Position numbers and translations under genes: made by a program. Positions 1 to 8,875 of a DNA stretch of 64,000 nucleotides are shown here, in pieces. The DNA lies in NCBI GenBank assembly GCA_016715285.1, contig JADKAO010000006.1, positions 297,718 to 361,717 of the forward strand, written 5' to 3'. The notes beneath the pieces were generated by a model. The model made no database searches and had not been told where the DNA came from. It was given only the letters and a program-made list of their open reading frames with translations. Position 1 is the stretch's first letter; each line of letters begins with the position of its first letter. This DNA is from Actinomycetales bacterium. Lineage in GTDB: Bacteria > Actinomycetota > Actinomycetes > Actinomycetales > Dermatophilaceae.

Positions 1-1007
1 TCGTCCTCGGCTCGCACCTCGACTCGGTCGCCAACGGCGGTGCCTTTGATGGCCCGCTGGGGTTGGTGAGTGCCTTCGCAGCACTAGACACCCTGCGCGA
101 CAACGCTTTTAAGCCGAGTATGCCGGTGGGCTTGGTCAACTTCGCCGACGAGGAAGGTGCCCGGTTCGGGGTCGCCTGCGCTGGCTCCCGGATCCTCACC
201 GGCGCGCTCACCCCTGACCGGGCCCGCGCCCTCACCGACGCCGACGGCGTCACCATGGCCGAGGCGTGGGCCATTGCTGGTCGGGACCCGGCCACGCTGG
301 GACCGGACCCGGAAGCGCTCCGGCGGGTCACGGCATACGTCGAGTTGCATGTCGAGCAGGGCCTCGCCCTCGCGCTGGACCCCGACGACGAACCTGACCT
401 CACCGACCCGACCCGCGCGGTTGCGATCGGCACCGAGATCTGGCCGCACGGCCGCTGGCAGATCGACCTGCGCGGCGAAGCCAACCACGCCGGCACCACC
501 CGGCTCGAAGACCGCAACGACGCGATGCTGCAGTTCGCAGGAGTCGTCGCCGCCGCCCGGGTGGCCGCGCGCGAACAGGGTTGTCTCGCAACGATCGGCA
601 AAATCGTCGCCCGCCCCAACGCAGTCAACGCCATCGCTGAGACCGTCACCACCTGGCTCGACGCGCGGGGCGCCGACGGCGATGCCGTGCACCGAGTGGT
701 CGACGCGATCCGCGAGGAGATTGACCTCGATGGCGGCACTGTCAACGAGGTGTCGTGGACTCCAGCGACGCCCTTCGACGCGGCGCTGCGCGATCGGCTC
801 GCGCAGCTCTTGCCCGATGCGCCGCTGCTCGCGACCGGTGCCGGCCACGACGCCGGCATCCTCGCCAACGCGGGCATCCCCACGGCGATGCTCTTTGTCC
901 GCAACCCGACCGGAATCTCGCACGCCCCAGCCGAGTTCGCCGAGCCGGACGACTGCTACCGCGGCGTCTCCGCGCTTGCTGCCGTCATCGCGGAGCTTGC
1001 CGGATGA
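1..1007 (+). CDS. AllC/HyuC-type M20 amidohydrolase (allantoate amidohydrolase-like), 5' truncated
   Basis: The gene enters the window already in frame (first full codon at position 3) and ends at a TGA overlapping the hutF ATG. The opening residues LGSHLDSVANGG carry the metal-binding H-x-D of the M20 amidohydrolases (allantoate amidohydrolase, N-carbamoyl amino acid hydrolase). GTEIWPHGRWQ, the HVEQG segment, and the C-terminal TGAGHDAGILA and SHAPAEF segments also fit that family. Such enzymes remove a carbamoyl or ureido group using two metal ions. Inside a hut operon it probably takes the HutG role, turning N-formyl-glutamate into glutamate; that role is inferred from context, not shown by residues. 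The N-terminal metal-site region is outside the window. Confidence 0.85.
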   Translation, partial: VLGSHLDSVANGGAFDGPLGLVSAFAALDTLRDNAFKPSMPVGLVNFADEEGARFGVACAGSRILTGALTPDRARALTDADGVTMAEAWAIAGRDPATLGPDPEALRRVTAYVELHVEQGLALALDPDDEPDLTDPTRAVAIGTEIWPHGRWQIDLRGEANHAGTTRLEDRNDAMLQFAGVVAAARVAAREQGCLATIGKIVARPNAVNAIAETVTTWLDARGADGDAVHRVVDAIREEIDLDGGTVNEVSWTPATPFDAALRDRLAQLLPDAPLLATGAGHDAGILANAGIPTAMLFVRNPTGISHAPAEFAEPDDCYRGVSALAAVIAELAG

Positions 1008-2389
1008 CGACCTGGTGGTGCGAGGCAGCGTGGGTCGATGACGCTGACGGGGCCGACCCGCCACCCCTGGGATTGCGCGTCCGAGACGGGGTGCGGCTCG
1101 TCACCGAAGGGTCGCGGATCGTCGGGCTGACCTGCGACGTTGCCCCCGCACCCGGCGACATCCGCCTCGACGGGGTCGCCTTCCCCGGGCTGGCCAACAC
1201 GCACTCGCACGCCTTCCACCGGGCCTTGCGGGGGCGCACGCACGCTGACGGCGGCACCTTCTGGACGTGGCGCGAGCAGATGTATGCCGTCGCCGCTCGC
1301 CTCGACCCCGCGAGCTACCTCGCCCTCGCTCGGGCGACCTACGCCGAGATGGCATTGGCTGGCTACACCGCGGTCGGGGAGTTCCACTACGTGCACCATC
1401 GACCGGACGGGACGGCATACGAGGACCCGAATGCCATGGGGGCGGCGCTCGTCGCCGCGGCCGCAGACGCGGGGATCCGGCTCACGTTGCTCGACACCTG
1501 CTACCTCGCCGGCGGCCTGGGCCCCGACGGCCACCTGCCTCTGGCGCCCGAGCAGCAGCGGTTCGGTGACGGGACGGTCGCGAAGTGGACCGAGCGGATG
1601 ACCCAGCGCGCGTCCCAGGGCGCGTCCCAGGGCGCGTTCGCGCGAGACCACGTCCGGCTCGGTGCCGCCATTCACTCCGTCCGGGCCGTCGAGCGCGCGG
1701 ACCTCGCGGCGGTCGCGAAGGCGGCGGACGGCATACCTCTGCATGTGCATCTCTCCGAGCAACCAGCCGAAAACGACTCCTGCCGAGCGTTTTATGGCCG
1801 CACCCCCACGGAACTCCTCGCTGACGCCGGCGCACTCGGGCCCAACACCACGGTCGTCCACGCCACCCATCTCACCGACACGGACATCACCGCGCTGGGG
1901 TCGGCGCGCGTCACCGCGTGCTTCTGCCCCACCACCGAGCGCGATCTCGCCGACGGCATCGGCCCGGCCCGCGCACTCGCCGACGCCGGCGCGCAGCTCG
2001 CGCTGGGGTCGGACCAGCACGCGATCATCGACCCGTTCGAGGAGGCCCGTGCGCTCGAGTCCCACGAGCGGTTAGCGTCGCTCCAGCGGGGCCGCTTCAC
2101 GCCCACCGAACTCGTCCGCACCCTCTCCCGCCATGGGTATGCCGCCCTCGGCTGGCCTGACGGGGGGCGCCTCGCCGTCGGAGCACTCGCTGACTTCGTT
2201 GCCGTGCAGGGAGATTCGGTACGCACCGCCGGGACCCGACCAGAGCAGCTCTTGTATGCCGCGGCGCCAGGCGACGTCACCACGGTCGTCGTCGGAGGTG
2301 AGACGGTTGTCTCGCGAGGTGAGCACCGACTAGGAGCAGCCCGCGAGATCGGGAGGATGCTCGCCGAGGCCATCGGCCAGCTGCACTAG
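1004..2389 (+). CDS. hutF: Formimidoylglutamate deiminase HutF
   Basis: Amidohydrolase-superfamily enzyme that deaminates N-formimidoyl-L-glutamate to N-formyl-L-glutamate in histidine breakdown. The product is 461 residues from an ATG that overlaps the upstream stop (ATGA), indicating translational coupling; a longer frame opens upstream but lies inside the previous gene. Metal-binding HSH sits at about residues 67-69, the FWTWR motif typical of HutF at 86-90, HVHLSEQ at 247-253, HATHL at 286-290 and the GSDQH catalytic/metal Asp loop near 335-339. Residues 201-212 contain a small tandem duplication (RASQGASQGA) from a repeated 12-bp unit. Family and operon context agree. A paralogue lies at 17777-19102. 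Confidence 0.93.
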   Translation: MTTWWCEAAWVDDADGADPPPLGLRVRDGVRLVTEGSRIVGLTCDVAPAPGDIRLDGVAFPGLANTHSHAFHRALRGRTHADGGTFWTWREQMYAVAARLDPASYLALARATYAEMALAGYTAVGEFHYVHHRPDGTAYEDPNAMGAALVAAAADAGIRLTLLDTCYLAGGLGPDGHLPLAPEQQRFGDGTVAKWTERMTQRASQGASQGAFARDHVRLGAAIHSVRAVERADLAAVAKAADGIPLHVHLSEQPAENDSCRAFYGRTPTELLADAGALGPNTTVVHATHLTDTDITALGSARVTACFCPTTERDLADGIGPARALADAGAQLALGSDQHAIIDPFEEARALESHERLASLQRGRFTPTELVRTLSRHGYAALGWPDGGRLAVGALADFVAVQGDSVRTAGTRPEQLLYAAAPGDVTTVVVGGETVVSRGEHRLGAAREIGRMLAEAIGQLH

Positions 2390-2486
2390 GCAATAAGCGT
2401 CCAATCCGCGTCATGCCCACCGCGTCACCGCTGACTCACATGGCATAACGCCCACGGCCACACGGTGACCCACGAGGAGATCAGAC

Positions 2487-3110
2487 ATGAGCGCGGCAGG
2501 AGTGGTGCTGCTCGCCTTCGCTGGCCTCGGCACCGGACTCTCGCTCATCATCGCGATCGGCGCGCAGAACGCCTACGTCTTGCGCCAAGGGCTGCGCCGC
2601 GAACACGTGGGTGTCGTCGTCGCGATCTGCGCGCTGTCTGACGCGATTCTCATCCTTGCCGGGGTGAGTGGCATTGGCGTGATCGTCGAGCGGGCGCCCT
2701 GGCTGATCACCGTCATCCGGTGGGGCGGAGCGGCATTCCTCATCGCGTACGGCCTCATGGCAGCACGTCGAGCAATGCGCGCCGACCGGCTCGCCACAGA
2801 CACCAGCGGCATCGTGACCCCGATTGGACGCGTCGTCGCCACCACGCTCGCCCTCACGTGGCTCAACCCGCACGTGTACCTCGACACCGTGCTCCTGCTC
2901 GGCTCGATCGCCAACTCGCACGGCGACCCGCAGCGGTGGATCTTTGCAGGTGGGGCCGCGGCGGGCAGCCTCGGGTGGTTCGCCGCCTTGGGTTATGGCG
3001 CGCGGCTGCTCTCGGGAGTGTTCGCCCGCCCGCGCGCGTGGATGGTGCTCGACATCGCCATTGCGGTCATCATGATCACGTTGGGCGTCAACCTCATCAT
3101 CACGCGCTGA
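2487..3110 (+). CDS. LysE/ArgO-family amino-acid exporter
   Basis: A 207-residue integral membrane protein of the LysE family (basic amino acid exporters such as LysE and ArgO). The GLGTGLSLIIAIGAQNAYVLRQG segment with its AQN motif near residues 27-34 is the family hallmark, and LTWLNPHVYLDTVLL matches the second conserved block; about six membrane segments are visible. A GAGGAG Shine-Dalgarno lies 6-11 bases before the ATG. It sits 97 bases after hutF and 29 before hutI on the same strand, so it is probably co-transcribed with hut genes. A role in exporting excess basic amino acid during histidine or arginine metabolism is inference; substrate is not readable from sequence. Confidence 0.88.
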   Translation: MSAAGVVLLAFAGLGTGLSLIIAIGAQNAYVLRQGLRREHVGVVVAICALSDAILILAGVSGIGVIVERAPWLITVIRWGGAAFLIAYGLMAARRAMRADRLATDTSGIVTPIGRVVATTLALTWLNPHVYLDTVLLLGSIANSHGDPQRWIFAGGAAAGSLGWFAALGYGARLLSGVFARPRAWMVLDIAIAVIMITLGVNLIITR

Positions 3111-3139
3111 CCGCTGCACACGACCCGGAAGGGTGGGAC

Positions 3140-4414
3140 ATGACCTCGAGAGGCAGCACGCTGGTCACCGGCATCAGCGAACTCACCACCGCTGACCCCC
3201 GATGGGCGATCGACGCCGCGCCGGACGGCTCAAGCCCTCGCGCCGGGGCTGCAGACGCAAGCCCCGACGTCCACCGCCTCGGCCTCCTGCACGACGCTGC
3301 GATCGTCATCGCCAACGGCGTCATCGCGTGGGTGGGCCGCGCCGCCGCCGCACCTCCCGCGGACCGGCGCTTCGACCTCGGGGGCCGCGCTGTCATCCCC
3401 GGTTTTGTCGACTCTCACACCCACCTCGGGTATGCCGGCGACCGCGCTGACGAGTTCGCCGCGCGGATGGCGGGCACCCCCTATGACGGCGGTGGGATCG
3501 CTCGCACAGTCGCGGCCACGCGGGGCGCCAGCGATGACGAGTTGCGCGACCTCCTCGCCGCTCGCATGACGGAGTTGCGCACTCAAGGGACGACGACGGT
3601 CGAAATCAAGAGTGGTTATGGCCTGTCGATTGACGACGAAGTGCGCCTGGTCCGCCTCGCCCGCGAGGTCACGCCACACGTCACGTTCCTGGGCGCACAC
3701 GTCGTGCCACCCGAGTTCGCGACGGAGCGAACGGCATACGTCGAGCTGGTCTCTGGCCCGATGCTCGCGGCGGTGATGGCGCTGCCGGAAGCCAGCCGCC
3801 CGGCATACGTTGACGTCTTTTGCGAGCCGCACTCGCCGCACGCCTTCACAGCCGACGAGTCGCGAACCATCCTGACCGCGGGCCGAGACGCCGGTCTCAT
3901 GCTCCGGGTCCATGGCAACCAACTCGGCCACGGACCCGGGGTGCAACTCGCCTGCGAACTCGGGGCCGCGAGCGTCGACCACTGCACCTACCTCACCGAC
4001 GACGACATCGACGCCCTCGCTGGCTCGGCAGACACATCCGGCACGGGTCGCCCCACCGTCGCCACCCTGCTGCCTGGCGTCGAGTTCTCCACCCGGTCGC
4101 CCTACCCCGATGCGCGGCGGCTCCTCGACGGAGGGGTCGCGGTCGCGCTCGCGAGCGACTGCAACCCCGGCACCTGCGCGTCCTCCTCGATGCCGCTCAT
4201 GATCGCGCTCGCCGTGCGGGAAATGCGGATGACACCCGCCGAGGCGCTGTATGCCGCGACCGTCACCGCGGGTGCCTCCCTGGGCCTCGACGTCCGCGTC
4301 GCAGTGGGCGCACCTGCCGAGCTTGCGGTGCTTGAGGCGCCGAGCTACCTGCACCTCGCCTACCGTCCCGGGGTACCGATCGCGCGCGCTTTGGACGTGG
4401 ATCGGGCTCACTGA
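3140..4414 (+). CDS. hutI: Imidazolonepropionase HutI
   Basis: Hydrolyses 4-imidazolone-5-propionate to N-formimidoyl-glutamate, the step feeding HutF. The 424-residue product starts at ATG 3140, preceded by GGAAGGGTGGG; the open frame extends far upstream but only as a shadow of the LysE gene. Family motifs are clear: SHTHLGYAGDR at about 92-102 (metal HTH), EIKSGYGLS, DVFCEPHSPHAF, RVHGNQLGHGPG and DCNPGTCASSS. Length equals typical HutI (about 400-425). It closes the hut operon visible here; hutH and hutU would be expected upstream of the window. Confidence 0.94.
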   Translation: MTSRGSTLVTGISELTTADPRWAIDAAPDGSSPRAGAADASPDVHRLGLLHDAAIVIANGVIAWVGRAAAAPPADRRFDLGGRAVIPGFVDSHTHLGYAGDRADEFAARMAGTPYDGGGIARTVAATRGASDDELRDLLAARMTELRTQGTTTVEIKSGYGLSIDDEVRLVRLAREVTPHVTFLGAHVVPPEFATERTAYVELVSGPMLAAVMALPEASRPAYVDVFCEPHSPHAFTADESRTILTAGRDAGLMLRVHGNQLGHGPGVQLACELGAASVDHCTYLTDDDIDALAGSADTSGTGRPTVATLLPGVEFSTRSPYPDARRLLDGGVAVALASDCNPGTCASSSMPLMIALAVREMRMTPAEALYAATVTAGASLGLDVRVAVGAPAELAVLEAPSYLHLAYRPGVPIARALDVDRAH

Positions 4415-4536
4415 GCAGCCCGCCAACACCGGCCGCGAGAACGGCCCCGACAATGGCCGAATTGAGGGTCGCAACGACTGGCTGGCGAACCCTGGGCAGT
4501 CGCTCAAATACGCCTGACCTGCCAAGATGTCCTGTC

Positions 4537-5397
4537 ATGACCACCGCTGTTGCCATCAAGGCTCCCCCTATCCAGCTGCGTCCCCATGCGTCGGCTCAAC
4601 GTGTCGTGATGACTGTCGCCACCTCCTGCCTTGGCCACGCAGATGCCAACCAGCCCAATGTCGCGGTCGGGACACCCGAGGCGCTCCACCAGTTCCGCGT
4701 GGCCTATCGGCGGCTGCGGTCGCTGTTTTCGCTCGCGCGCGAGATCTCACGGACCGACCCGCAAGGGATGAAGCTCAAGGCTGAGCTGCGTGACGTGACC
4801 TCGAATTTCGGTTTCGCCCGTGACCTTGACGTCTTCTTGGAGACCAATCCCGGACTCTCCGAGGCCGATGTCGCCAAGGTCGAGGAGGCCCGGGTGGCGG
4901 CATACGCCGTCGTCGCCGAGACCCTCGCCTCGGCGCGCTGGGAGCGACTGCACACCGACCTTGACCGCTGGCTCGACAAGGGCAAATGGCGCAAGGCCCT
5001 CGATGACGACCCGTGGACCGGGCGCTCCCTCGCGCGCCGATCCCTGCACCGGCGCCGGGCGCGCATCCTCGCCATGGGCAGCGATCTGGCCGGCCTCACC
5101 GAACACGACCGTCACGAAGTGCGTAAAGAAGCCAAGAAGCTGCGCTACGGCTGTCAGTTCTTCGCGGCGATGTGGCCCGGACACGAGCAGGAGATCGGCG
5201 CCCTCGAGAGCAAGCTCGGCAAGCTCCAGGACACCCTCGGGGCGCTCAACGACCACGCGACCTGGGAGCACGTGGCCTCGGCAACGGGGATCGACGCCAC
5301 CGAGCCAGAGCACCTCGACCTGGACACCCAGCTCAAGGTCGCGCAGAAGCTCGTCAATGAGATCGCGGCCATGTCGCCCTTCTGGCGAGCCGAATGA
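4537..5397 (+). CDS. CHAD domain-containing protein
   Basis: A 286-residue, mostly helical protein with a CHAD domain (conserved histidine alpha-helical domain), a family linked to polyphosphate binding. The conserved histidines and basic residues are visible in HQFRVAYRRLRSLFSLAREI (near residues 50-69), HEVRKEAKKLRYGCQFF (near 190-206) and KLGKLQDTLGALNDH (near 219-233). I chose ATG 4537 (MTTAVAIKAPP) over the in-frame ATG 4453, because the extra 28 residues resemble untranslated sequence. No CYTH triphosphatase domain is fused. It follows hutI by 122 bases on the same strand, but no functional link to histidine use is apparent. Confidence 0.85.
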   Translation: MTTAVAIKAPPIQLRPHASAQRVVMTVATSCLGHADANQPNVAVGTPEALHQFRVAYRRLRSLFSLAREISRTDPQGMKLKAELRDVTSNFGFARDLDVFLETNPGLSEADVAKVEEARVAAYAVVAETLASARWERLHTDLDRWLDKGKWRKALDDDPWTGRSLARRSLHRRRARILAMGSDLAGLTEHDRHEVRKEAKKLRYGCQFFAAMWPGHEQEIGALESKLGKLQDTLGALNDHATWEHVASATGIDATEPEHLDLDTQLKVAQKLVNEIAAMSPFWRAE

Positions 5398-5419
5398 CTG
5401 AGGCGAGCAACTCAAGGGG

Positions 5420-5881
5420 TCAGTCGGAGTAAGCGAAGGTCGGCAACCCTCCGGCGCATGAGATCTTCACTTCGACCTTGGCCTCTCCCTTGATGAACTC
5501 GACTTCGAGCTCGCCGTCGTCGCGCTTGTGGTAAAACTGCCACCCGTCCGCGGGAGTGATGGATTGCAGCATCGGTCCATCGGCCCCACAGGCAGCCCCG
5601 ACAGCGCCCGCGCGCGTAGCGAAGGTCCGCTGAAGCGAGGCAGCGTCGTTAGAGGGCGTCGCAGCTGGCGTTGGTCCGGCGGGGGAAGAAGCCGAGGCGG
5701 GGGCTGGAGCCGTCGGGGAGGCGTGAGAGGCCACCGAGACGAGCTGCGGTCCGCCGATCATGGCGACGTCGCGAGCGACCTGCATGATGGTCATCCACGT
5801 CAGCATGCACGTCAAACCCACGACGATGACCCACAGCGCAGCCCATCGGGTCGGCGTCGAAAGGGAGACGCGGCGCGGCAT
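5420..5881 (-). CDS. Membrane-anchored secreted protein of unknown function
   Basis: The 153-residue product starts MPRRVSLSTPTRW at ATG 5881; an upstream in-frame ATG would run into the divergent response-regulator gene. One N-terminal membrane segment (about residues 13-35) is followed by an Ala/Pro/Ser-rich linker (about 48-80) and an extracellular domain of about 70 residues with two cysteines and a GWQFYHKRDDGELEVEF patch. No family was recognised. It is transcribed away from the two-component system 43 bases upstream, so it may be a sensed or regulated surface protein; that is only a context argument. GAGGT lies directly against the ATG, which is unusually close for a ribosome-binding site, so the start is uncertain. 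Confidence 0.65.
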   Translation of the reverse strand: MPRRVSLSTPTRWAALWVIVVGLTCMLTWMTIMQVARDVAMIGGPQLVSVASHASPTAPAPASASSPAGPTPAATPSNDAASLQRTFATRAGAVGAACGADGPMLQSITPADGWQFYHKRDDGELEVEFIKGEAKVEVKISCAGGLPTFAYSD

Positions 5882-5924
5882 ACCTCGAAGTGTCCCACGC
5901 GCAGCGGAGGCGTACCGTATCCCC

Positions 5925-6620
5925 ATGGTTGCCGTGCTCATCGTCGAGGACGACGCTGCTATTCGCACTGCACTCATCCGAAGTTTGGGCGCGTCGGGTC
6001 ACGCGGTCTCCAGCGCAGCGACTGGGATGGCTGGGTTGCAGTTGGCGACCGACGGACACGCTGACGTGGTGGTCCTCGATCTGGGGTTGCCGGATATCGA
6101 CGGGTTACGGGTGCTCACGATGCTGCGCGCCGTGAGCGACGTGCCCGTCGTCGTCGCCACCGCCCAAGATGACGAGCGCGTCATCGTCAAGGCGCTCGAT
6201 GCTGGTGCTGATGACTATGTCGTGAAGCCGTTCGGCGGCGAGCAGCTTGAGGCGAGAATCCGAGCCGTGCTGAGGCGGGCCGGCACCCCGGAGACATCGG
6301 CCTCAGCAATTGTGGTCGGTGACCTCGTCATCAGCCCGACAACTCGGGAAGTGACCCTCCAAGGCGAGAGAATCGAGCTCTCGCGCAAGGAGTTTGATCT
6401 TCTTCACCTTCTTGCATCTCGCCCGGGTGAGGTCGTGACGAAGCGAGAAATCCTCACTGAAGTGTGGCGTCAGGCTTACGGCGGGGGTGACCGCACCGTT
6501 GACGTGCACCTCTCGTGGCTGCGGCGCAAACTCGGCGAGACCGCCGCTGAGCCGGTCTATCTCCACAGCGTTCGAGGTGTCGGAGTGCGGTTACGAGCTC
6601 CAGAAGCAGGTCCGGCCTAG
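5925..6620 (+). CDS. OmpR/PhoB-family response regulator
   Basis: A 231-residue two-component response regulator. The receiver domain (about residues 1-115) shows the acidic pair E8-D9-D10, the phospho-acceptor D52 in VLDLGLPD, and K100 in VVKPFGG. The C-terminal winged-helix DNA-binding domain (about 130-225) has LSRKEFDLLHLLASRPGEVVTKREIL and RTVDVHLSWLRRKLG. The start is ATG 5925 because the receiver fold begins there; an earlier in-frame ATG lies in the divergent gene. Its TAG stop overlaps the kinase GTG start, so the pair is translationally coupled. Targets are unknown; the neighbouring secreted proteins and flavin operon are candidates. Confidence 0.93.
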   Translation: MVAVLIVEDDAAIRTALIRSLGASGHAVSSAATGMAGLQLATDGHADVVVLDLGLPDIDGLRVLTMLRAVSDVPVVVATAQDDERVIVKALDAGADDYVVKPFGGEQLEARIRAVLRRAGTPETSASAIVVGDLVISPTTREVTLQGERIELSRKEFDLLHLLASRPGEVVTKREILTEVWRQAYGGGDRTVDVHLSWLRRKLGETAAEPVYLHSVRGVGVRLRAPEAGPA

Positions 6621-7930
6621 TGCTGCGGCACCGTATCACCCGATTGGTGGTGGCGATGACGGCTGCGGTGGTGGTGGCCTTTGTGCTCCCTTTGGGTGCG
6701 CTAGTGAAGGTCATGGCCGAAGATCAGGCCGTTGCCGGCGCGAAGGACCGAGCCAACAACATCGCCAGGGTGGTCGCTGGAGTTGGGGACGAGAGACGAC
6801 TGCGCGGAGTACTCGAACCCCTTCTTCTCCAGCCGTCGATCCACACCTGCGTGTCGCTATCCAGCGGGCAAGTGGTGGGCGAGACCGAGGACTCCGACGA
6901 CGCGGAGCGGGTCGTTCCCCTCATCAACCAAGCCCGGTCCGAGTCCCGATCGATGACCGAGCGCCATGACGACGGCGCCGATGTGATGGTGCCGGTCCTG
7001 CTGCCCACCGGCACGGTCGTCGTCCATTCGGCCGTGCATTTCGCTGCCGTCCGCGACGGGGTCATGCAAGCGTGGCTCTTCCTGGCTGGGCTCACGATCG
7101 TGCTCATCGGGTTGAGCGTCGTCGTCGCCCGCGCCATCGCCGTGCGGATCGCGACCCCTGTCACCAACATGGCCGGCGTCGCGCATCAACTCCGCGAAGG
7201 TGATCTGGACGCCCGCGCCGACACCTCAGGACCGCATGAGATCGCTGGTCTCGGAGTGGCGCTCAACCGGCTCGCCGAGCGCATCTCAGAGTTGCTCGCG
7301 AGCGAAAGGGAGGCAGCGGCTGACCTGTCCCATCGGCTGCGTACTCCGGTGACGGCGTTGCGCTTGGACACCGATCTCATTACCGACGAGGTTGTGCAGA
7401 CCCGATTGCGCAATCATGTGGACGAGATCCACCGGGCTATCGATGCGGTCGTGGCGGAGGCCCGCCGGACGTCCCGCGATGCGATGGGCAGCCACTGCGA
7501 CGTCATGGCGGTCGTGGCTGAGCGAGGTGCTTTCTGGCAGCCGCTGGCCGAGGATCAGGGGCGCACTCTGACCGTCGCCCTCGGCGCAGATCAGGACCGT
7601 GCTCACGTTCCGCTGTCGCGGCATGACCTCACGGACATCGTGGACAACCTCGTCGACAATGTCTTTGCGCATACCCCTGAAGGCGCGCCGATGCGGATCT
7701 CAGCTCGTCGTTCAGACCGCGTGGTGACCCTCACGGTGGAAGACGGAGGCCCCGGGCTCGGCGTCAATCCCCGAATCGTGCGCGGACGGAGCGGGAGCGG
7801 AAGCACCGGACTCGGTCTCGACATCGTGTCCCGGGTGACGGAAGCAGCGCATGGCACGTTGACTCTCGGGCGATCAACCCTCGGTGGTCTCGCGGTGACA
7901 GTCACGCTTCCGCTGCTCGACCTGACGTAG
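6620..7930 (+). CDS. Membrane sensor histidine kinase
   Basis: A 436-residue sensor kinase, partner of the preceding regulator (TAGTG overlap). Two membrane segments (about 8-30 and 148-172) frame an extracytoplasmic sensing loop of about 115 residues. A HAMP linker follows (about 173-225), then the dimerisation/phospho-acceptor helix with H238 in DLSHRLRTP, and the HATPase domain with DNLVDNVFAHT (N box), EDGGPGLGV (G1) and GSTGLGLDI (G2). All catalytic motifs appear intact. The extracellular loop matches no sensor domain I recognise. Confidence 0.92.
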   Translation: MLRHRITRLVVAMTAAVVVAFVLPLGALVKVMAEDQAVAGAKDRANNIARVVAGVGDERRLRGVLEPLLLQPSIHTCVSLSSGQVVGETEDSDDAERVVPLINQARSESRSMTERHDDGADVMVPVLLPTGTVVVHSAVHFAAVRDGVMQAWLFLAGLTIVLIGLSVVVARAIAVRIATPVTNMAGVAHQLREGDLDARADTSGPHEIAGLGVALNRLAERISELLASEREAAADLSHRLRTPVTALRLDTDLITDEVVQTRLRNHVDEIHRAIDAVVAEARRTSRDAMGSHCDVMAVVAERGAFWQPLAEDQGRTLTVALGADQDRAHVPLSRHDLTDIVDNLVDNVFAHTPEGAPMRISARRSDRVVTLTVEDGGPGLGVNPRIVRGRSGSGSTGLGLDIVSRVTEAAHGTLTLGRSTLGGLAVTVTLPLLDLT

Positions 7931-7976
7931 TCCGGCCTCTGCGTCAGTGGTCAGGCCTGCAGGGTCGACCCGGGCC

Positions 7977-8333
7977 TCAGTCGTCATCTGATTCATGGTC
8001 GTCTTCGGTATGCCGTGTGGTCACCGCCGGTGCGACAGGCACCGCGGGGTCGGCGTGCGCCGACGAGGCAACAGCGCGCGCCGACGAGGTAGTCGGCGGC
8101 ACGGCCACCGCAGCCGCGGGGACAACGCGCGTGAGGTGAGTCACACACACGCCGGCGTCGAGGACTGCGGGCGGAGCGCAGTCGCGGTAGATGGTCACGG
8201 CCGGGGTAGATAAGGACGTGGTCATCGTGGTGGGAATCGTCATCGGGCCAGCGAGGACGCCGTAGAGGTATGCCGCTCCAGCGACGCCAGCCACGGCGCC
8301 GATGCTCGTAGCCTTGAAACGAGTCGAGATCAT
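7977..8333 (-). CDS. Small exported protein with acidic His/Asp tail, unknown function
   Basis: A 118-residue protein beginning MISTRFKATSIGAV, with one hydrophobic N-terminal segment (about 10-32, signal peptide or anchor). Two cysteines follow, in YRDCAPP and AGVCVTH, then an Ala/Val/Pro-rich stretch and a charged C-terminus ending HTEDDHESDDD that could bind metal. No family recognised. It is convergent with the sensor kinase and divergent from the next small protein, with about 118 bases between the two starts. The YRD(C/Y) patch recurs as EYRDYP in that divergent neighbour, which may be coincidence. Confidence 0.6.
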   Translation of the reverse strand: MISTRFKATSIGAVAGVAGAAYLYGVLAGPMTIPTTMTTSLSTPAVTIYRDCAPPAVLDAGVCVTHLTRVVPAAAVAVPPTTSSARAVASSAHADPAVPVAPAVTTRHTEDDHESDDD

Positions 8334-8451
8334 GGAGCCATTCTTGAGGGGGGGTGATCAACCCGACGTGAGGGCGAACTCAAGGAACCGTCCCACTTCC
8401 TTAAGGTCCGGCTGAGCTTGCCTTGGGAAACGCTCAGTGACACTTCAGGGC

Positions 8452-8871
8452 ATGGGAACGTACTCAGCGCGCGATCGTGATCGCGCCTCCACGCTCTTGT
8501 CGGTCGTCACGGGGGTCGTCACAGCTTCGACCATCGCCGGAGTGGGTGCTGCGACCGCCATCGTCGCCCGCACGAGCGAAGAAGCGAAATCTGCCAAGAT
8601 CAGCGCCACGGCTGCAGCCCAAGCGCAAGCAGCGGCCCAAGGTGTCGAATACCGCGACTACCCCACACGCACCGTCGTCACCGACTTAGTCATCCAGGAG
8701 GCCGCCAACCCGGCCACGGCAAGTGCGGTGACCCCGGCTCCAGCAGCTGCCGCAGCCGCTCCGGCGGCGCCGCCGGCTGCCGGAGTAAAGGCCGCCGCCC
8801 CTGCACCGGCCGCGAAGGCCCCAGCAGCAGCCCGACCCGCTCCCGCACCGGTGCCAGCCACGGGGTCCTAA
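8452..8871 (+). CDS. Small Ala/Pro-rich membrane-anchored protein, first gene of flavin operon 1
   Basis: The product is about 139 residues from ATG 8452; a GTG at 8437 would add five residues. The N-terminus is charged, followed by one membrane helix (about 16-39, LLSVVTGVVTASTIAGVGAATAIV) and a helical alanine-rich segment. A short YRDYPTRTVVTDLVIQ patch leads into a low-complexity Pro/Ala tail of about 60 residues. No known domain was recognised. It ends four bases before the apbE start, so it belongs to the redox operon. It could be a periplasmic linker or tether for that system; this is inference. It carries no SGAT flavinylation motif that I can see. Confidence 0.65.
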   Translation: MGTYSARDRDRASTLLSVVTGVVTASTIAGVGAATAIVARTSEEAKSAKISATAAAQAQAAAQGVEYRDYPTRTVVTDLVIQEAANPATASAVTPAPAAAAAAPAAPPAAGVKAAAPAPAAKAPAAARPAPAPVPATGS

Positions 8872-8875
8872 CCTG

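Noticed and set aside
956..2065. Long minus-strand frame opposite hutF
   Set aside because: Antisense frames are open because of GC-skewed third codon positions; the plus strand carries clear HutF motifs.
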